Shown piece after piece: positions 27,421 through 38,964 of a stretch of DNA of 64,000 nt. The notes beneath the pieces were generated by a model. The model ran no database searches and was not told the DNA's origin. It saw only the letters and a program-made list of their open reading frames with translations. The stretch lies in contig NZ_QMDI01000005.1 in NCBI RefSeq assembly GCF_003336755.1, positions 124,001 to 188,000 of the forward strand, written 5' to 3'. How positions within the stretch are numbered: the first letter of the stretch is position 1; each line of letters opens with the position of its first letter. A program made the position numbers and the translations under genes. This stretch comes from Elioraea thermophila (ex Habib et al. 2022). GTDB lineage: Bacteria; Pseudomonadota; Alphaproteobacteria; Acetobacterales; Acetobacteraceae.

Positions 27421-28446
27421 TCAGGCGCCGACTTCCGCGCGGTAGCGCGCGACCGCCGCATCTTGGGTGGCGACCATGCGCGCGATGTCCACGGGCTTGG
27501 CGCGGGCGTACTCGGAGGCCGGCAGGAAGCGCGCGGCGACCTCCGCCGGCAGGGCGACGTTCGGGCGCGCGGGCCGGAGATAGGCGTTCGCCCAAATCCG
27601 CTGCCCCTCGTCGGAGAGGGTGAAGTCGAGCACGCGCTTGCCATTCTCGGGGTTCGGGCCGTTCGCGACCAGGCCCATGATGTAGGGGAAGCTGATCGTG
27701 CCTTCCTTCGGCAGCACGAAACGGCAAGGGGCACGGTCGGTGAACTGCGCGCGCATGGCGTTGAAGTCGTAGTCGAACAGGATCGGGATCTCGCCGGACA
27801 CGACGCGAGCGTAGGCCGTCTGAGTGGGGATGATCGGATTGTTCGCCTTCAGTTGCGCGAAGAAGCGGATGCCGGGGCTGAAGTCGTCGTAGGAGCCGCC
27901 GAGGGCGAGGTTGACGGCGAAGAGACCCACCTGGCCGACGGCGGCCGAGACCGGGTTCAGGTAGCCCACCTTGCCGCGATAGCGGGGGTCGAGCAGGTCC
28001 TGCCAGCCGGACGGGACCGGAACGTTCCGCCCGAGCGCCTCGGTGTTGACGAAGAGGCCCAGGGTGCCGGAGTGGATGGCGAACCAGTACCCTTGAGGGT
28101 CCTTCATCCCCTCGGGCACCTCCTCGATCAGCTTCGGGAAGTAGGGCGCAAGCACCCCCGCCTCGACCGCACGCGGACCGAAATTGCCGCCAAAATACGC
28201 GACATCGGCGACGGGCTTCGCCTTCTCCGCGATCAGCGCGGCCAGCGTCTGGCCCGAGTTCTTGTTGTCGTGCGGCATGATGATGCCGAGCCGGTCGCGG
28301 ATTGCGCGGAGCGCCGAGGCCCAGTCGGCCCATTCGGGCGGGCAGTTGTAGCAGACGGCGCGATTGCCCTGCGCAGCAGCGGGCGTGCGCAGGGCCGAGG
28401 CAGCGGCGAGCACGGCGGGGGCGGCGAGCAGCGCGCGGCGACGCAT
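27421..28446 (-). CDS. ABC importer periplasmic solute-binding protein
   Basis: A 341-residue family 1 extracellular binding protein with a leader MRRRALLAAPAVLAAASAL, cleaved near AAA/Q. The two-lobe body contains VPSGWQDLLDPRYRGKVGY, the hinge-side motif of iron/polyamine-type binding proteins, and the closing block ANGPNPENGKRVLDFTLSDE. The start at 28446 has AGGAG seven bases upstream; an ATG 27 bp earlier lacks one. It is the first gene of the importer operon. The ligand is not deducible: no Tyr-rich iron site is obvious. Confidence 0.9.
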   Translation of the reverse strand: MRRRALLAAPAVLAAASALRTPAAAQGNRAVCYNCPPEWADWASALRAIRDRLGIIMPHDNKNSGQTLAALIAEKAKPVADVAYFGGNFGPRAVEAGVLAPYFPKLIEEVPEGMKDPQGYWFAIHSGTLGLFVNTEALGRNVPVPSGWQDLLDPRYRGKVGYLNPVSAAVGQVGLFAVNLALGGSYDDFSPGIRFFAQLKANNPIIPTQTAYARVVSGEIPILFDYDFNAMRAQFTDRAPCRFVLPKEGTISFPYIMGLVANGPNPENGKRVLDFTLSDEGQRIWANAYLRPARPNVALPAEVAARFLPASEYARAKPVDIARMVATQDAAVARYRAEVGA

Positions 28447-28636
28447 GGGGCATCTCCTGTGGCGACGCCGCATGCCTAGCCGGCGAGCGCGACAGCCGCG
28501 TTGCGCTTTCGTGACGGAATGATGAAGTCGCGCGAGCGCGAATGTCTCGGCGCGGATGTCAGCGTCTCGTCATCGGCCCTTCATCGGCGGTCAACGCTTG
28601 GTGTTGCACAACCGGGGCGTGTCAGCGGAGTTCGCC
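28447..28636. other. Start of the 454-bp gap between the importer operon and secA
   Basis: With the possible small gene at 28637-28846, this forms the gap between the divergent importer operon and the 3' end of secA. It must hold the minus-strand promoter of the binding-protein gene. Only a short GTTG/CAAC dyad at about 28610-28619 is visible; I cannot place -10/-35 boxes with confidence. Confidence 0.4.
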
Positions 28637-28846
28637 ATGACCTTCGTTCACCGCCCGCTCGCCGAGACCTTGGCCGCCACGCTGCTCGGCGCGCCGTATC
28701 GGCTGCCGCAGCGGACCACGGTGATTCATGGCGCCACGGCTTCACCCGCGCAGGATGACGCGGCGACGTGCGCCTCGGCGGCCGAGCCGGGATCGGCAAG
28801 TGCCAGCCGCACGGAGCCGAAGGCGGAGCCGACCGCAGCGCGCTGA
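28637..28846 (+). CDS. Possible small protein
   Basis: A 69-codon frame starting MTFVHRPLAETLAATLLGAP with GGAG six bases before its ATG. The C-terminal half is Ala/Ser/Glu-rich and disordered-looking. No family is recognised. It is the only plus-strand frame with a good ribosome site in the gap between the importer operon and secA. A short GC dyad followed by six T at 28875-28890 lies downstream. Expression and reality are uncertain. Confidence 0.35.
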   Translation: MTFVHRPLAETLAATLLGAPYRLPQRTTVIHGATASPAQDDAATCASAAEPGSASASRTEPKAEPTAAR

Positions 28847-28900
28847 ACCCCACGAGGCCTCTTACGCTGCCGCCCGCGCGCGGTTTTTTCGCGCCTTGGG

Positions 28901-31648
<2,748 letters not shown>

Positions 31649-31729
31649 GCGATCAGGCGTCCTCGGGTTGCGTGCGGTCTCATCCGCCGTCGGGCCGGCG
31701 ATGGCAATCACGTCGCGGCGGCCCCGACG

Positions 31730-31744
31730 ATCGCCATTCGGGCG
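31730..31744. repeat. 15-bp direct repeat, copy 1
   Basis: ATCGCCATTCGGGCG, repeated exactly at 31856-31870, 126 bp apart, both within the gap between secA and the prenyltransferase pseudogene. Confidence 0.7.
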
Positions 31745-31855
31745 TCGGGCCGAGCGGCACGTCGGGTGCTTAGTCGCGCTTCCCCGGCAGCGTCAATGCA
31801 CGGCTCCGCTACGCCGCGGCGAAGACGGACGGCGACCGGAATGGGCGACACCGCC

Positions 31856-31870
31856 ATCGCCATTCGGGCG
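31856..31870. repeat. 15-bp direct repeat, copy 2
   Basis: Second exact copy of ATCGCCATTCGGGCG; the first is at 31730-31744. The function is unknown. Confidence 0.7.
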
Positions 31871-32009
31871 CGCCACAATCACGGACGACTGTAGGCGCCC
31901 TGCCCACCAATCTGCTTTACCAGAGCGAAAGTAAGATGCTCATTGTTTTTCGTCCCGTCCCCTTCTTAAAGGTTGCTTAGCAGGTCAGCGTGCATAGGGC
32001 ACCTCGCAA

Positions 32010-33546
32010 GTGACGAGTTATGATTGGGATTCTCGCGGCATGGTTGCAGGCGCATTATCGCTCGCGAAAGGGAGGCCGGACGAAGTCGAACCTTCGGCCG
32101 TACCGCTCACCAACGCCGTATGCCTCCCGCTCTGTGTCGATCTCGACGGCACGCTGCTGCGCACGAATATCCTCGTCGAGGGGCTGGTCCGCCTTGGTCT
32201 CGGCCGGCGCCTCGCCCAGGCGGCGTTGGCGCTGGCACGCGGGCGCGCCGCGTTCAAGGCGGCGGTGGCGGAGCGTGCGCCGGTCCACCGGTCGCGCCTG
32301 CCGTACCACCAGTCACTCCTCGCCTAGCTCGCGGAGCAGAAGCGGGGCGGCCGTCGGCTCGTGCTGGCGACGGCGGCGAACGAACGGGTCGCGCATGCGA
32401 TCGCCGACCATCTCGGCCTGTTCGACGAGGTGATCGCGTCCGGCACGGAGCACAACCTCGAGGGTTCGGCGAAGGCGGCCGCCGTGGTCGCCCGGTTCGG
32501 CGAAAGGGGCTTCTCCTATGCCGGGGACAGCGCCGCGGGCGCCGCGGTCTGGCGGCAGGCAGGAGCCGCCGTGCTGGTTGGCCCGGCGGCGCGCCGGCCG
32601 CCTCCCCTTCGCCCTCGGTTGCTGTCGAGGCTCGGTTCGACGATGGTCGCGGCGAAGCGTTGCGCCATGCAGTGCGCGCGCTCCGGCGACACCAGTGGTC
32701 GAAGAACCTGCTCGTCTTCGTGCCGCTGATCGCTGCCGGCCAGTTCGACGACTGTTCTGGCTGGCTGCCATCGGCGCCTTCCTCGCCTTCTGTGCCGCCG
32801 CTTCGGCAGTCTACTTGGTCAACGACCTCACCGACCTCGACGCCGACCGGTCGCATGCGACGAAGCGCCATCGCCCGTTCGCCTCCGGCGCGCTGCCGCT
32901 GTCCTGGGGCGTAGCGCTCGCGCCCGTCCTCGGCCTGGTCGCCATCCTCGTCGCGGCCCTGCTCGACGTCCTGCCGCACCTCGTCCTCTATGGCGCCGCC
33001 TCGAGCCTCTCTTCCGCCGTGTTGAAGACGTTGCCGCTGGTCGACGTCTTCACCCTCTCCGCCGTCTACGGCCTGCGCATGATCGCGGGCGGGGCGGCCA
33101 GCGGCCATCCGGTGTCGAAGTGGCTGTTCGCCTTCTCCGGCTTCCTCTTCCTGGGCCTCGCCCTGATGAAGCGCGTCGCCGAACTGGGGGCCCGGCAGGG
33201 CAACGGATACGTCGCGCGACGCGGCTACATGGGCGGTGATCGTGAGATGCTCGCCCTGTTTGGGGTGGCGTCCGCGTTCTCGGCCGCGATCGTGCTTGCC
33301 CTGTTCATGCAGTCCGCCACCGCCGAGGAGCGCTTTCCCTCTCCTCTCCTCCTGTTTGGTCTTGGTCCACTCGCGCTGTTCTGGCTCTGCCGGATGTGGC
33401 TCTCCACCGCCCGCGGCCACATGCTGGAAGATCCGATCGTCTACGCGGCGAAGGACTGGGTGAGTTGGCTGGTGGTCGCGGCGGCCGTGGTCCTGCTCCT
33501 TTCTGCCCGGTCGGGCCTGACGAGCGCATCGACGATCGCCGTCTGA
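32010..33546 (+). pseudogene. Broken HAD-UbiA prenyltransferase (decaprenyl-phosphate phosphoribosyltransferase-like)
   Basis: The remains of one gene are spread over three frames. The first piece carries a HAD-type start, LCVDLDGTLLRTNILVEGLV, interrupted by an in-frame TAG at 32325-32327 where homologues would have Trp (LLA-stop-LAEQKRGGRR). HAD continues to about 32,590. A first frameshift (about 32,585-32,640) leads to RALRRHQWSKNLLVFVPLIA, the start of the UbiA domain. A second shift near 32,752 leads to AVYLVNDLTDLDADRSHATK (NDxxDxxxD prenyl-diphosphate site) and VYGLRMIAGGAASGHPVSKW. Both shifts behave as single-base losses. The intact form would make a polyprenyl-linked pentose for cell-wall polysaccharide. 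It cannot give full-length protein unless the sequence is wrong. Confidence 0.85.
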
Positions 33547-33658
33547 GCGTAGGCTTTCCGCCAAGATCTCGGCTGCCGGATTCGATCTCCTACCGCAAGC
33601 CAGCGTTCAGCATGCGATCTGGTCTTGTCCCGCAGCATCGAAGTGAGCGGAGCACCGA

Positions 33659-34966
33659 ATGCAAACAGGAAGAATTGGCCTGAACTCCCTGTTCAATGTC
33701 TTTTCCTTTGCCACATCCGCGCTCGTGGCGGTCCTCGTTTGGCTACTCTCCGGATCGATGCGTGATACTTCACTCTCGGCGGAGTTGACATCCGTCAATG
33801 TCTATTTCGAGTCGGACATACCCTTCACCCTTCGATTTTGGGTCGTGGGGTCCGTCCCGGCTGCCACGAGCAACGTGGTCCACCCCCTGTACGGGGCGGT
33901 CACGTGGTTCGGAGGCGCCGTATCCCGCCACGCGGGCCTTCCGATCGGGTTGTCGCTCAGAGCCTTGCTCAGCGCTTCGGCTACGCTTTCGGCCGTGCTC
34001 ATGGCATGGACGGCACGTGGGGTCGGTGCGTCTCCGTTTGCCGCCGCCCTGACTGTCGCGACGGCCGCAGCGACGGCGGCGTTCACGCATTGGGCGAGCG
34101 CCATCGAACATTTTGCATTGTCCATACCGACAATTGCTCTGCCTTTCTCTGTGTTAGCAATTACGGGCTCAAATAACTTTGTGACATGGGTCCTCATAGA
34201 TTGTCTTTCTGGCAGCATGACAATCACCAACGCCGTCAGTGGCGGGATTTCTGCGCTCCTTCGGCTCGGCTGGAGCCGTGCGATCGTAGTAACATTTGGT
34301 GGCATCTCCCTTCTTGCCACCTTGAATTTCTTTTGGACTGCGCAATTGACATCACTCGCTGCGTCTTCGCTGCTCAAAAATTTTTTTCTTGATCAAAGAA
34401 CACCTGCTTGTGTTCACACACGACCTTGGAGCTGCCGGAAGCAGCCCCCGAGCATGGAACAAGCCTTATCCCTTTTCGCTATCTGATCGTATCGCAGCCC
34501 TCCTGATCTACACGGTCGTCGCGCCGCCCCCCAACTTCGCAACAACAATTATTTGCCGCCATACTCTCCGGCCATCGTCGACTATGATTCGGCGCCGCTC
34601 CTGTCGCTCGGCGTCAGCGGCATGCTCGCCGCGGCGTGCTTCGGCGCTCTCGCTGTGCTCGGTGTCGTCTCCGCGGCCCGCTCGCCACGCCGCGACGTTG
34701 CCGTCGCCGCGATCGGCTTTCTGCTCTTCCACACGGCATTCCATTTGGTCTGGGGCGAGATCGTCCTCCTCTACGTGGCGCATGCCGTGCCCTCCCTCGC
34801 CGCCATCGTCGCCTTCGCCCTCGCCGGGCCCTGGCGCCGCGCCGCCACTGCCCTCGCCCTCGCCTTCGTCCTGGTCGGCGGCCCACACAACATCGCCCGG
34901 TTCCGCGAGGCCGCCGACCTCGCCACCCTCATCGCCCGCATCAACCGCGTCGGCGCCGAACCATAA
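33659..34966 (+). pseudogene. Broken polytopic glycosyltransferase-like membrane protein
   Basis: Starts MQTGRIGLNSLFNVFSFATS, with several predicted helices and VNVYFESDIPFTLRFWVVGS (a loop seen in large membrane glycosyltransferase-like proteins), then runs to about 34,380. There a run of seven T shifts the frame by +1; removing one T restores NFFLIKEHLLVFTHDLGAAG. A run of six C at 34527-34532 then lacks one base; adding one C restores PPPQLRNNNYLPPYSPAIVD, and the original frame continues to a stop at 34966. The two shifts cancel. The first 900 bp are AT-richer than the neighbours, the last 400 bp are not. It sits beside the broken UbiA gene, so both may come from one polysaccharide locus. 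Confidence 0.75.
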
Positions 34967-35059
34967 GCCCCGCCTCCGAGGCGTCCTCTGCCGCGCTTGC
35001 GGCGTGCCCCGCGCGGGCCCATGATCCCGCCGCTGCGCCGCAACCCGAGAGCCGTTCCC

Positions 35060-35899
35060 ATGCCCCGACACGCCGCGCTCGCCGCCCTGGTGGCGACGAT
35101 CCTCCTCGCTGCCGGAAGCCCCGCCCCGGCCCAACTGCAGCCCACCGCCTCCGACCCCGTCGTCGCGCGCGTGGACGGGACCGAAATCCGACTTTCCGAC
35201 GTCACCGAAGCCGCCCGCCGCTTGCCCGAACAGTTCCAGGGCATGCCGCCGCAGATCCTCTACCCTCTCTTGATCGACCAGCTGATCAGCGAAACGGTCG
35301 TCACCCAGGCGGGGCGGCGCGAACGCCTGCACGAGGCGCCGGAACTGCGCCGCCAACTCGCCCGGCTGGAGGATCGGCTGATCCAGCAGGCCCTGATCGC
35401 GCGCGAGATCGACGCCAAGGTCACCGACGAGGTGCTGCGCGAACGCTACCGCCGCGAGATCGCCGACAAGCCGGCTGAGGCCGAGGTGCGCGCCCGCCAC
35501 ATCCTGCTCGCCACCGAAACGGAAGCGCGCGCCGTGCTGGCCGAACTCGCCCGCGGAGCGGACTTCGCCGCCCTTGCCCGGGAGAGGAGCCGCGGCCCCG
35601 GCGCGGCGGAAGGTGGCGATTTGGGCTTCTTCAAGCGCGACGAGATGCCCGAGGCCTTCGCCGAGGCCGCCTTCGCCCTCGCCCCCGGCCAGGTCTCGCC
35701 CGCCCCGGTGCGCACGCAGTTCGGTTGGCACGTGATCAAGGTCGAGGAACGGCGCGAACAGCCCCGCCCCAGCTTCGAGGAGGCGCGGGAGGACCTCCGT
35801 CGCGCCGCCGCCGAAGAGGCGGCCGAGGCGTTGATCGAACGCCTGCGCGCCGCCGCCCGCATCGAACGCTTCGGCCTGGACGGCTCGCCGCTGCGCTGA
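35060..35899 (+). CDS. Periplasmic parvulin-type peptidyl-prolyl isomerase
   Basis: A 279-residue protein with a Sec signal (ALAALVATILLAAGSPAPAQ), an N-terminal SurA-like chaperone part (RVDGTEIRLSDVTEAARRLP), and a parvulin domain (about residues 130-225) with EVRARHILLATETEARAVLA, GGDLGFFKRDEMPEAFAEAA and TQFGWHVIKVEERREQPRPS, all standard PpiC motifs. It helps outer-membrane protein folding. The start at 35060 gives a proper signal peptide; starts further upstream do not. In many alphaproteobacteria this gene lies next to secA and argJ, as it does here apart from the intervening pseudogenes. Confidence 0.92.
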   Translation: MPRHAALAALVATILLAAGSPAPAQLQPTASDPVVARVDGTEIRLSDVTEAARRLPEQFQGMPPQILYPLLIDQLISETVVTQAGRRERLHEAPELRRQLARLEDRLIQQALIAREIDAKVTDEVLRERYRREIADKPAEAEVRARHILLATETEARAVLAELARGADFAALARERSRGPGAAEGGDLGFFKRDEMPEAFAEAAFALAPGQVSPAPVRTQFGWHVIKVEERREQPRPSFEEAREDLRRAAAEEAAEALIERLRAAARIERFGLDGSPLR

Positions 35900-35929
35900 C
35901 CCCGCGCCCACTTCGCCCGCCTGCCCCCG

Positions 35930-37159
35930 ATGGCAAACGCCGTCTCGCCCCTCGCCGTCCCGCTCCCCCCCCTGCCGCCGATCGCCGGCGTCACCCTCGG
36001 CGCCACCGCCGCCGGCATCCGCTACCGCGGGCGGGACGACGTGATGATGATGGCCTTCGCCCCGGGCACCGCGGTCGCCGGCGTGTTCACGCGCAACCGC
36101 TGCCCCGGCGCGCCGATCGACTGGTGCCGCGCCGCCCTCGCCGCGGGCCGCGCGCGGGCTCTCGTCGTCAATGCCGGCAACGCCAACGTCTTCACCGGCC
36201 GGCTCGGCCGCGAAGCGTGCGACCGCACCGCCCGCGCCGCCGCCGACCTTCTCGGCTGCCGCCCGCGCGAGGTGTTCCTCGCCTCCACCGGCGTCATCGG
36301 CCAGCTCTTGCCGGTCGAGAAGATCGAGGCCGTCCTGCCCGACCTGGCGCGAAGTCTGACGGCGGATGCTTGGGAGCGTGCCGCGCGGGCGATCATGACC
36401 ACCGATACCTTCCCGAAAGGAGCGGTGCGCACGGCGCGCATCGGCGACACGGCCGTCACCATCGCCGGCATCGCCAAGGGCAGCGGCATGATCGCGCCCG
36501 ATCTCGCCACCATGCTCTGTTTCCTCGCCACCGACGCGAAGATTCCCGCCCCCGCCTTGCAGCGCCTGCTCGCGCGCGGGGTGGAGCGCTCGTTCAACCG
36601 CACCACGGTCGATTCCGACACCTCGACCTCGGATACGGTGCTGCTGTTCGCCACCGGCCAGGCGAAACACCCGCGCGTGCCGGCGCAAGGGGGCCCTCTC
36701 CTGCGCGATTTCGCCCGCGCCCTGAACGAGGTGCTGCAGGATCTCGCCCTCGCCGTGGTGCGCGACGGCGAAGGGGCACAGAAGCTGATCCGCATCGACG
36801 TCTCAGGCGCAACCTCGCCGCGCTCGGCCAAGCGCGTGGCTCTTGCCATCGCCAACTCGCCCCTGGTGAAGACGGCGATCGCCGGCGAGGATGCGAACTG
36901 GGGCCGCATCGTGATGGCGGTGGGCAAGGCGGGGGAACCCGCCGATCGCGACCGGCTTTCGGTCGCCATCGGCGGGGTGTGGATGGCGCGCGACGGCTCG
37001 GTCGTGCCCGACTATGACGAGACGCCGGTGGTTGCGCACATGAAGGGGCGCGAGATCGCGATCGCGGTCGATCTCGGCCTCGGCCGCGGCCGCGCCACCG
37101 TCTGGACCTGCGATCTGACGCACGGCTACATCGACATCAATGGCAGCTACCGGAGCTGA
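35930..37159 (+). CDS. argJ: Bifunctional ornithine acetyltransferase/N-acetylglutamate synthase
   Basis: A 409-residue enzyme of arginine synthesis that transfers acetyl from N-acetylornithine to glutamate. The family-defining self-cleavage site is clear: KGSGMIAPDLATML, with cleavage between Ala193 and Thr194 to give alpha and beta chains; Thr194 is the nucleophile. Other signatures are ALVVNAGNANVFTG and the beta-chain NRTTVDSDTSTSDTVLLFA. It ends GYIDINGSYRS, the usual ArgJ C terminus. It follows the parvulin gene after 30 bp. Confidence 0.97.
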   Translation: MANAVSPLAVPLPPLPPIAGVTLGATAAGIRYRGRDDVMMMAFAPGTAVAGVFTRNRCPGAPIDWCRAALAAGRARALVVNAGNANVFTGRLGREACDRTARAAADLLGCRPREVFLASTGVIGQLLPVEKIEAVLPDLARSLTADAWERAARAIMTTDTFPKGAVRTARIGDTAVTIAGIAKGSGMIAPDLATMLCFLATDAKIPAPALQRLLARGVERSFNRTTVDSDTSTSDTVLLFATGQAKHPRVPAQGGPLLRDFARALNEVLQDLALAVVRDGEGAQKLIRIDVSGATSPRSAKRVALAIANSPLVKTAIAGEDANWGRIVMAVGKAGEPADRDRLSVAIGGVWMARDGSVVPDYDETPVVAHMKGREIAIAVDLGLGRGRATVWTCDLTHGYIDINGSYRS

Positions 37160-37160
37160 C

Positions 37161-38150
37161 GTGCTGCAGCCGCGGGCGGAGCAAGGGGCGGCGCTCGTCA
37201 GCGACCGTCTCCGCTTGCGCCCGATCCGCGCCGACGATGCTGCCCTCCTGCACCGCCTGATCAACGACTGGGACGTCGCACGCCACCTCGGCGCCGTTCC
37301 CTTTCCCTATCCGCGCGCCGAGCTCGAGGCGTGGATCGCGCGCACGGCGGAGGATCGCGCGGCGGGACGCGCCTGGCATCTCGCCATTGCCACGCGCGAG
37401 GACGATCGACCGATCGGGGTGGCGGCGCTCACGCGCGAGGAGGCGCGAACGGCGCGGCTCGGCTACTGGATCGGGCGCCCATTCTGGCGCCAGGGCTATG
37501 CCCGCGAGGCCGCGGGGCGTCTCGTTCGCCACGCCTTCGATGATCTCGGCTTCGAAACACTCGTCGCCTACGTCGCCGACGACAACGACGCCTCCGTGCG
37601 CGTGCTGGAACGGCTCGGCTTTCGCTTCACCCACGAGGCGGAACACGACTTCCTCTCCCGCGGCGGCGCCTTCCCGGTGCGCTGGTTCCGCCTCACCCGC
37701 GCGGACGCCCTGCGTGCCGCGGGCTTCGGCGCCGGCGCACCCGGCGTGGCGCGCCCGCTCGTACTCGTCGCCGCCGTTGCCCTGATCGATGCCGACGGCC
37801 GCGTCCTCCTCGCCCGCCGCCCGCAGGGCAAGGCGCTCGCCGGACTTTGGGAATTTCCGGGCGGCAAGCTGCGCGAAGGCGAGACGCCCGAGGCCGCGCT
37901 GATCCGCGAACTCGCCGAGGAGCTCGGCATCGACGTCGCCGCCTCGTGCCTCGCCCCCTTCGCCTTCGCAAGCCACGCCTACGAAACGTTCCACCTCCTG
38001 ATGCCGCTCTATCTCTGCCGGCGCTGGCGCGGTGTGGTGAAGCCGCTCGAGGGGCAGGAGCTCGCCTGGGTGAAGCCGAACAGGCTCGCCGAATATCCCA
38101 TGCCGCCAGCCGACGTGCCGCTCGTCGCCATGTTGAGGGATTACCTGTGA
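37161..38150 (+). CDS. GNAT acetyltransferase fused to a MutT-type Nudix hydrolase
   Basis: A 329-residue two-domain protein. Residues about 12-180 are a GNAT domain (SDRLRLRPIRADDAALLHRL; acetyl-CoA loop RQGYAREAAGRLVRHAF; DDNDASVRVLERLGF). Residues about 195-325 are a Nudix domain with LWEFPGGKLREGETPEAAL followed by IRELAEELGID, the G-x5-E-x7-RE-x-x-EE-x-G box of MutT, which sanitises 8-oxo-dGTP. Alphaproteobacterial relatives usually encode these as neighbouring genes; here they are one frame without a stop. The GTG start at 37161 has GGAG five bases before it; an ATG at 37140 overlaps argJ and has no ribosome site. Confidence 0.88.
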   Translation: MLQPRAEQGAALVSDRLRLRPIRADDAALLHRLINDWDVARHLGAVPFPYPRAELEAWIARTAEDRAAGRAWHLAIATREDDRPIGVAALTREEARTARLGYWIGRPFWRQGYAREAAGRLVRHAFDDLGFETLVAYVADDNDASVRVLERLGFRFTHEAEHDFLSRGGAFPVRWFRLTRADALRAAGFGAGAPGVARPLVLVAAVALIDADGRVLLARRPQGKALAGLWEFPGGKLREGETPEAALIRELAEELGIDVAASCLAPFAFASHAYETFHLLMPLYLCRRWRGVVKPLEGQELAWVKPNRLAEYPMPPADVPLVAMLRDYL

Positions 38151-38920
38151 CCACGCCCGACCCGCGCCCGACCGCGGCGATCATCATCATCGGCGACGAG
38201 GTGCTGTCGGGCCGAACGCACGACTCGAATCTCCCCTATCTCGCGCGACGCCTGGGCGAATTGGGCATTCGCCTGGTCGAAGCGCGCGTGGTGCCGGATC
38301 AGCGGGAGGCGATCGTGCGCGCGGTGAACGAGCTGCGCGCACGCAACGATTACGTCTTCACCACGGGTGGCATCGGCCCCACCCACGACGACATCACCGC
38401 GGAAAGCATCGCGGCGGCCTTCGGCGTGCCGTGGGAGCGCAACGAGGAGGCTTGGCGCATTCTTGCCGAGGACTACGCCAAGCGCGGCGTGGAGTTCAAC
38501 GAAGCCCGCCAGCGGATGGCGATGATGCCGCGCGGGGCAACGCTCGTGCGTTGCGAGGCGGTGGCGGCGCCCGGGTTCCGCATCGGCAACGTGTTCGTCT
38601 TCGCCGGCGTGCCGCGCATCATGCAGTCGATGTTCGAGGCGGTGGCACCGACGCTGGCGGGCGGGCCGCCCACGGTGAGCCGCACGGTACACGCCATCGG
38701 CGCGCTTGAGGGACAGATCGCAAAGCGCCTTGCCGCCATTCAGGCCGAGCACCCGACGGTCGCCATCGGCAGTTATCCGTTCTACCGCGACCCGGGTGGG
38801 GTCGCGATCGTCGCGCGCGGCACCGACCGCGCGGCGGTGGATGCCGCGATCGCTGCCGTCAGCGCGATGTTCCGCGACTTCGGCTTCGAACCCCGAGAGG
38901 GCGAACCGCCACCTGCATGA
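38147..38920 (+). CDS. CinA-like molybdopterin-binding domain protein
   Basis: A 257-residue protein consisting of the N-terminal CinA/MoaB-like domain only: AAIIIIGDEVLSGRTHDSNL, FTTGGIGPTHDDITAESIAA and PGFRIGNVFVFAGVPRIMQS are its conserved blocks. It lacks the C-terminal nicotinamide-nucleotide amidase domain of full CinA, as in many alphaproteobacteria. Such short forms are annotated as competence/damage-inducible protein A but may act as pyrophosphatases on nucleotide cofactors. The GTG start overlaps the GNAT-Nudix stop (GTGA). Confidence 0.85.
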   Translation: MTTPDPRPTAAIIIIGDEVLSGRTHDSNLPYLARRLGELGIRLVEARVVPDQREAIVRAVNELRARNDYVFTTGGIGPTHDDITAESIAAAFGVPWERNEEAWRILAEDYAKRGVEFNEARQRMAMMPRGATLVRCEAVAAPGFRIGNVFVFAGVPRIMQSMFEAVAPTLAGGPPTVSRTVHAIGALEGQIAKRLAAIQAEHPTVAIGSYPFYRDPGGVAIVARGTDRAAVDAAIAAVSAMFRDFGFEPREGEPPPA

Positions 38921-38964
38921 AGGGGGGCACGCTCCCGCGCCGCCCTCGCCCCCTCGCTTCTCGC

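Larger units (their letters stand above)
31649..32009. other. 361-bp gap between secA and the prenyltransferase pseudogene
   Basis: It contains the minus-strand secA promoter region, the two copies of a 15-bp direct repeat, and an A/T-richer stretch (about 31,900-31,980) unlike the surrounding DNA. No gene with a ribosome site is seen. It may mark the left edge of the inserted or decayed region that follows. Confidence 0.5.

Noticed and set aside
28875-28890. GC dyad followed by six T as a terminator
   Set aside because: The stem is only three or four bases with a tiny loop; it is too weak to call a terminator for either strand.
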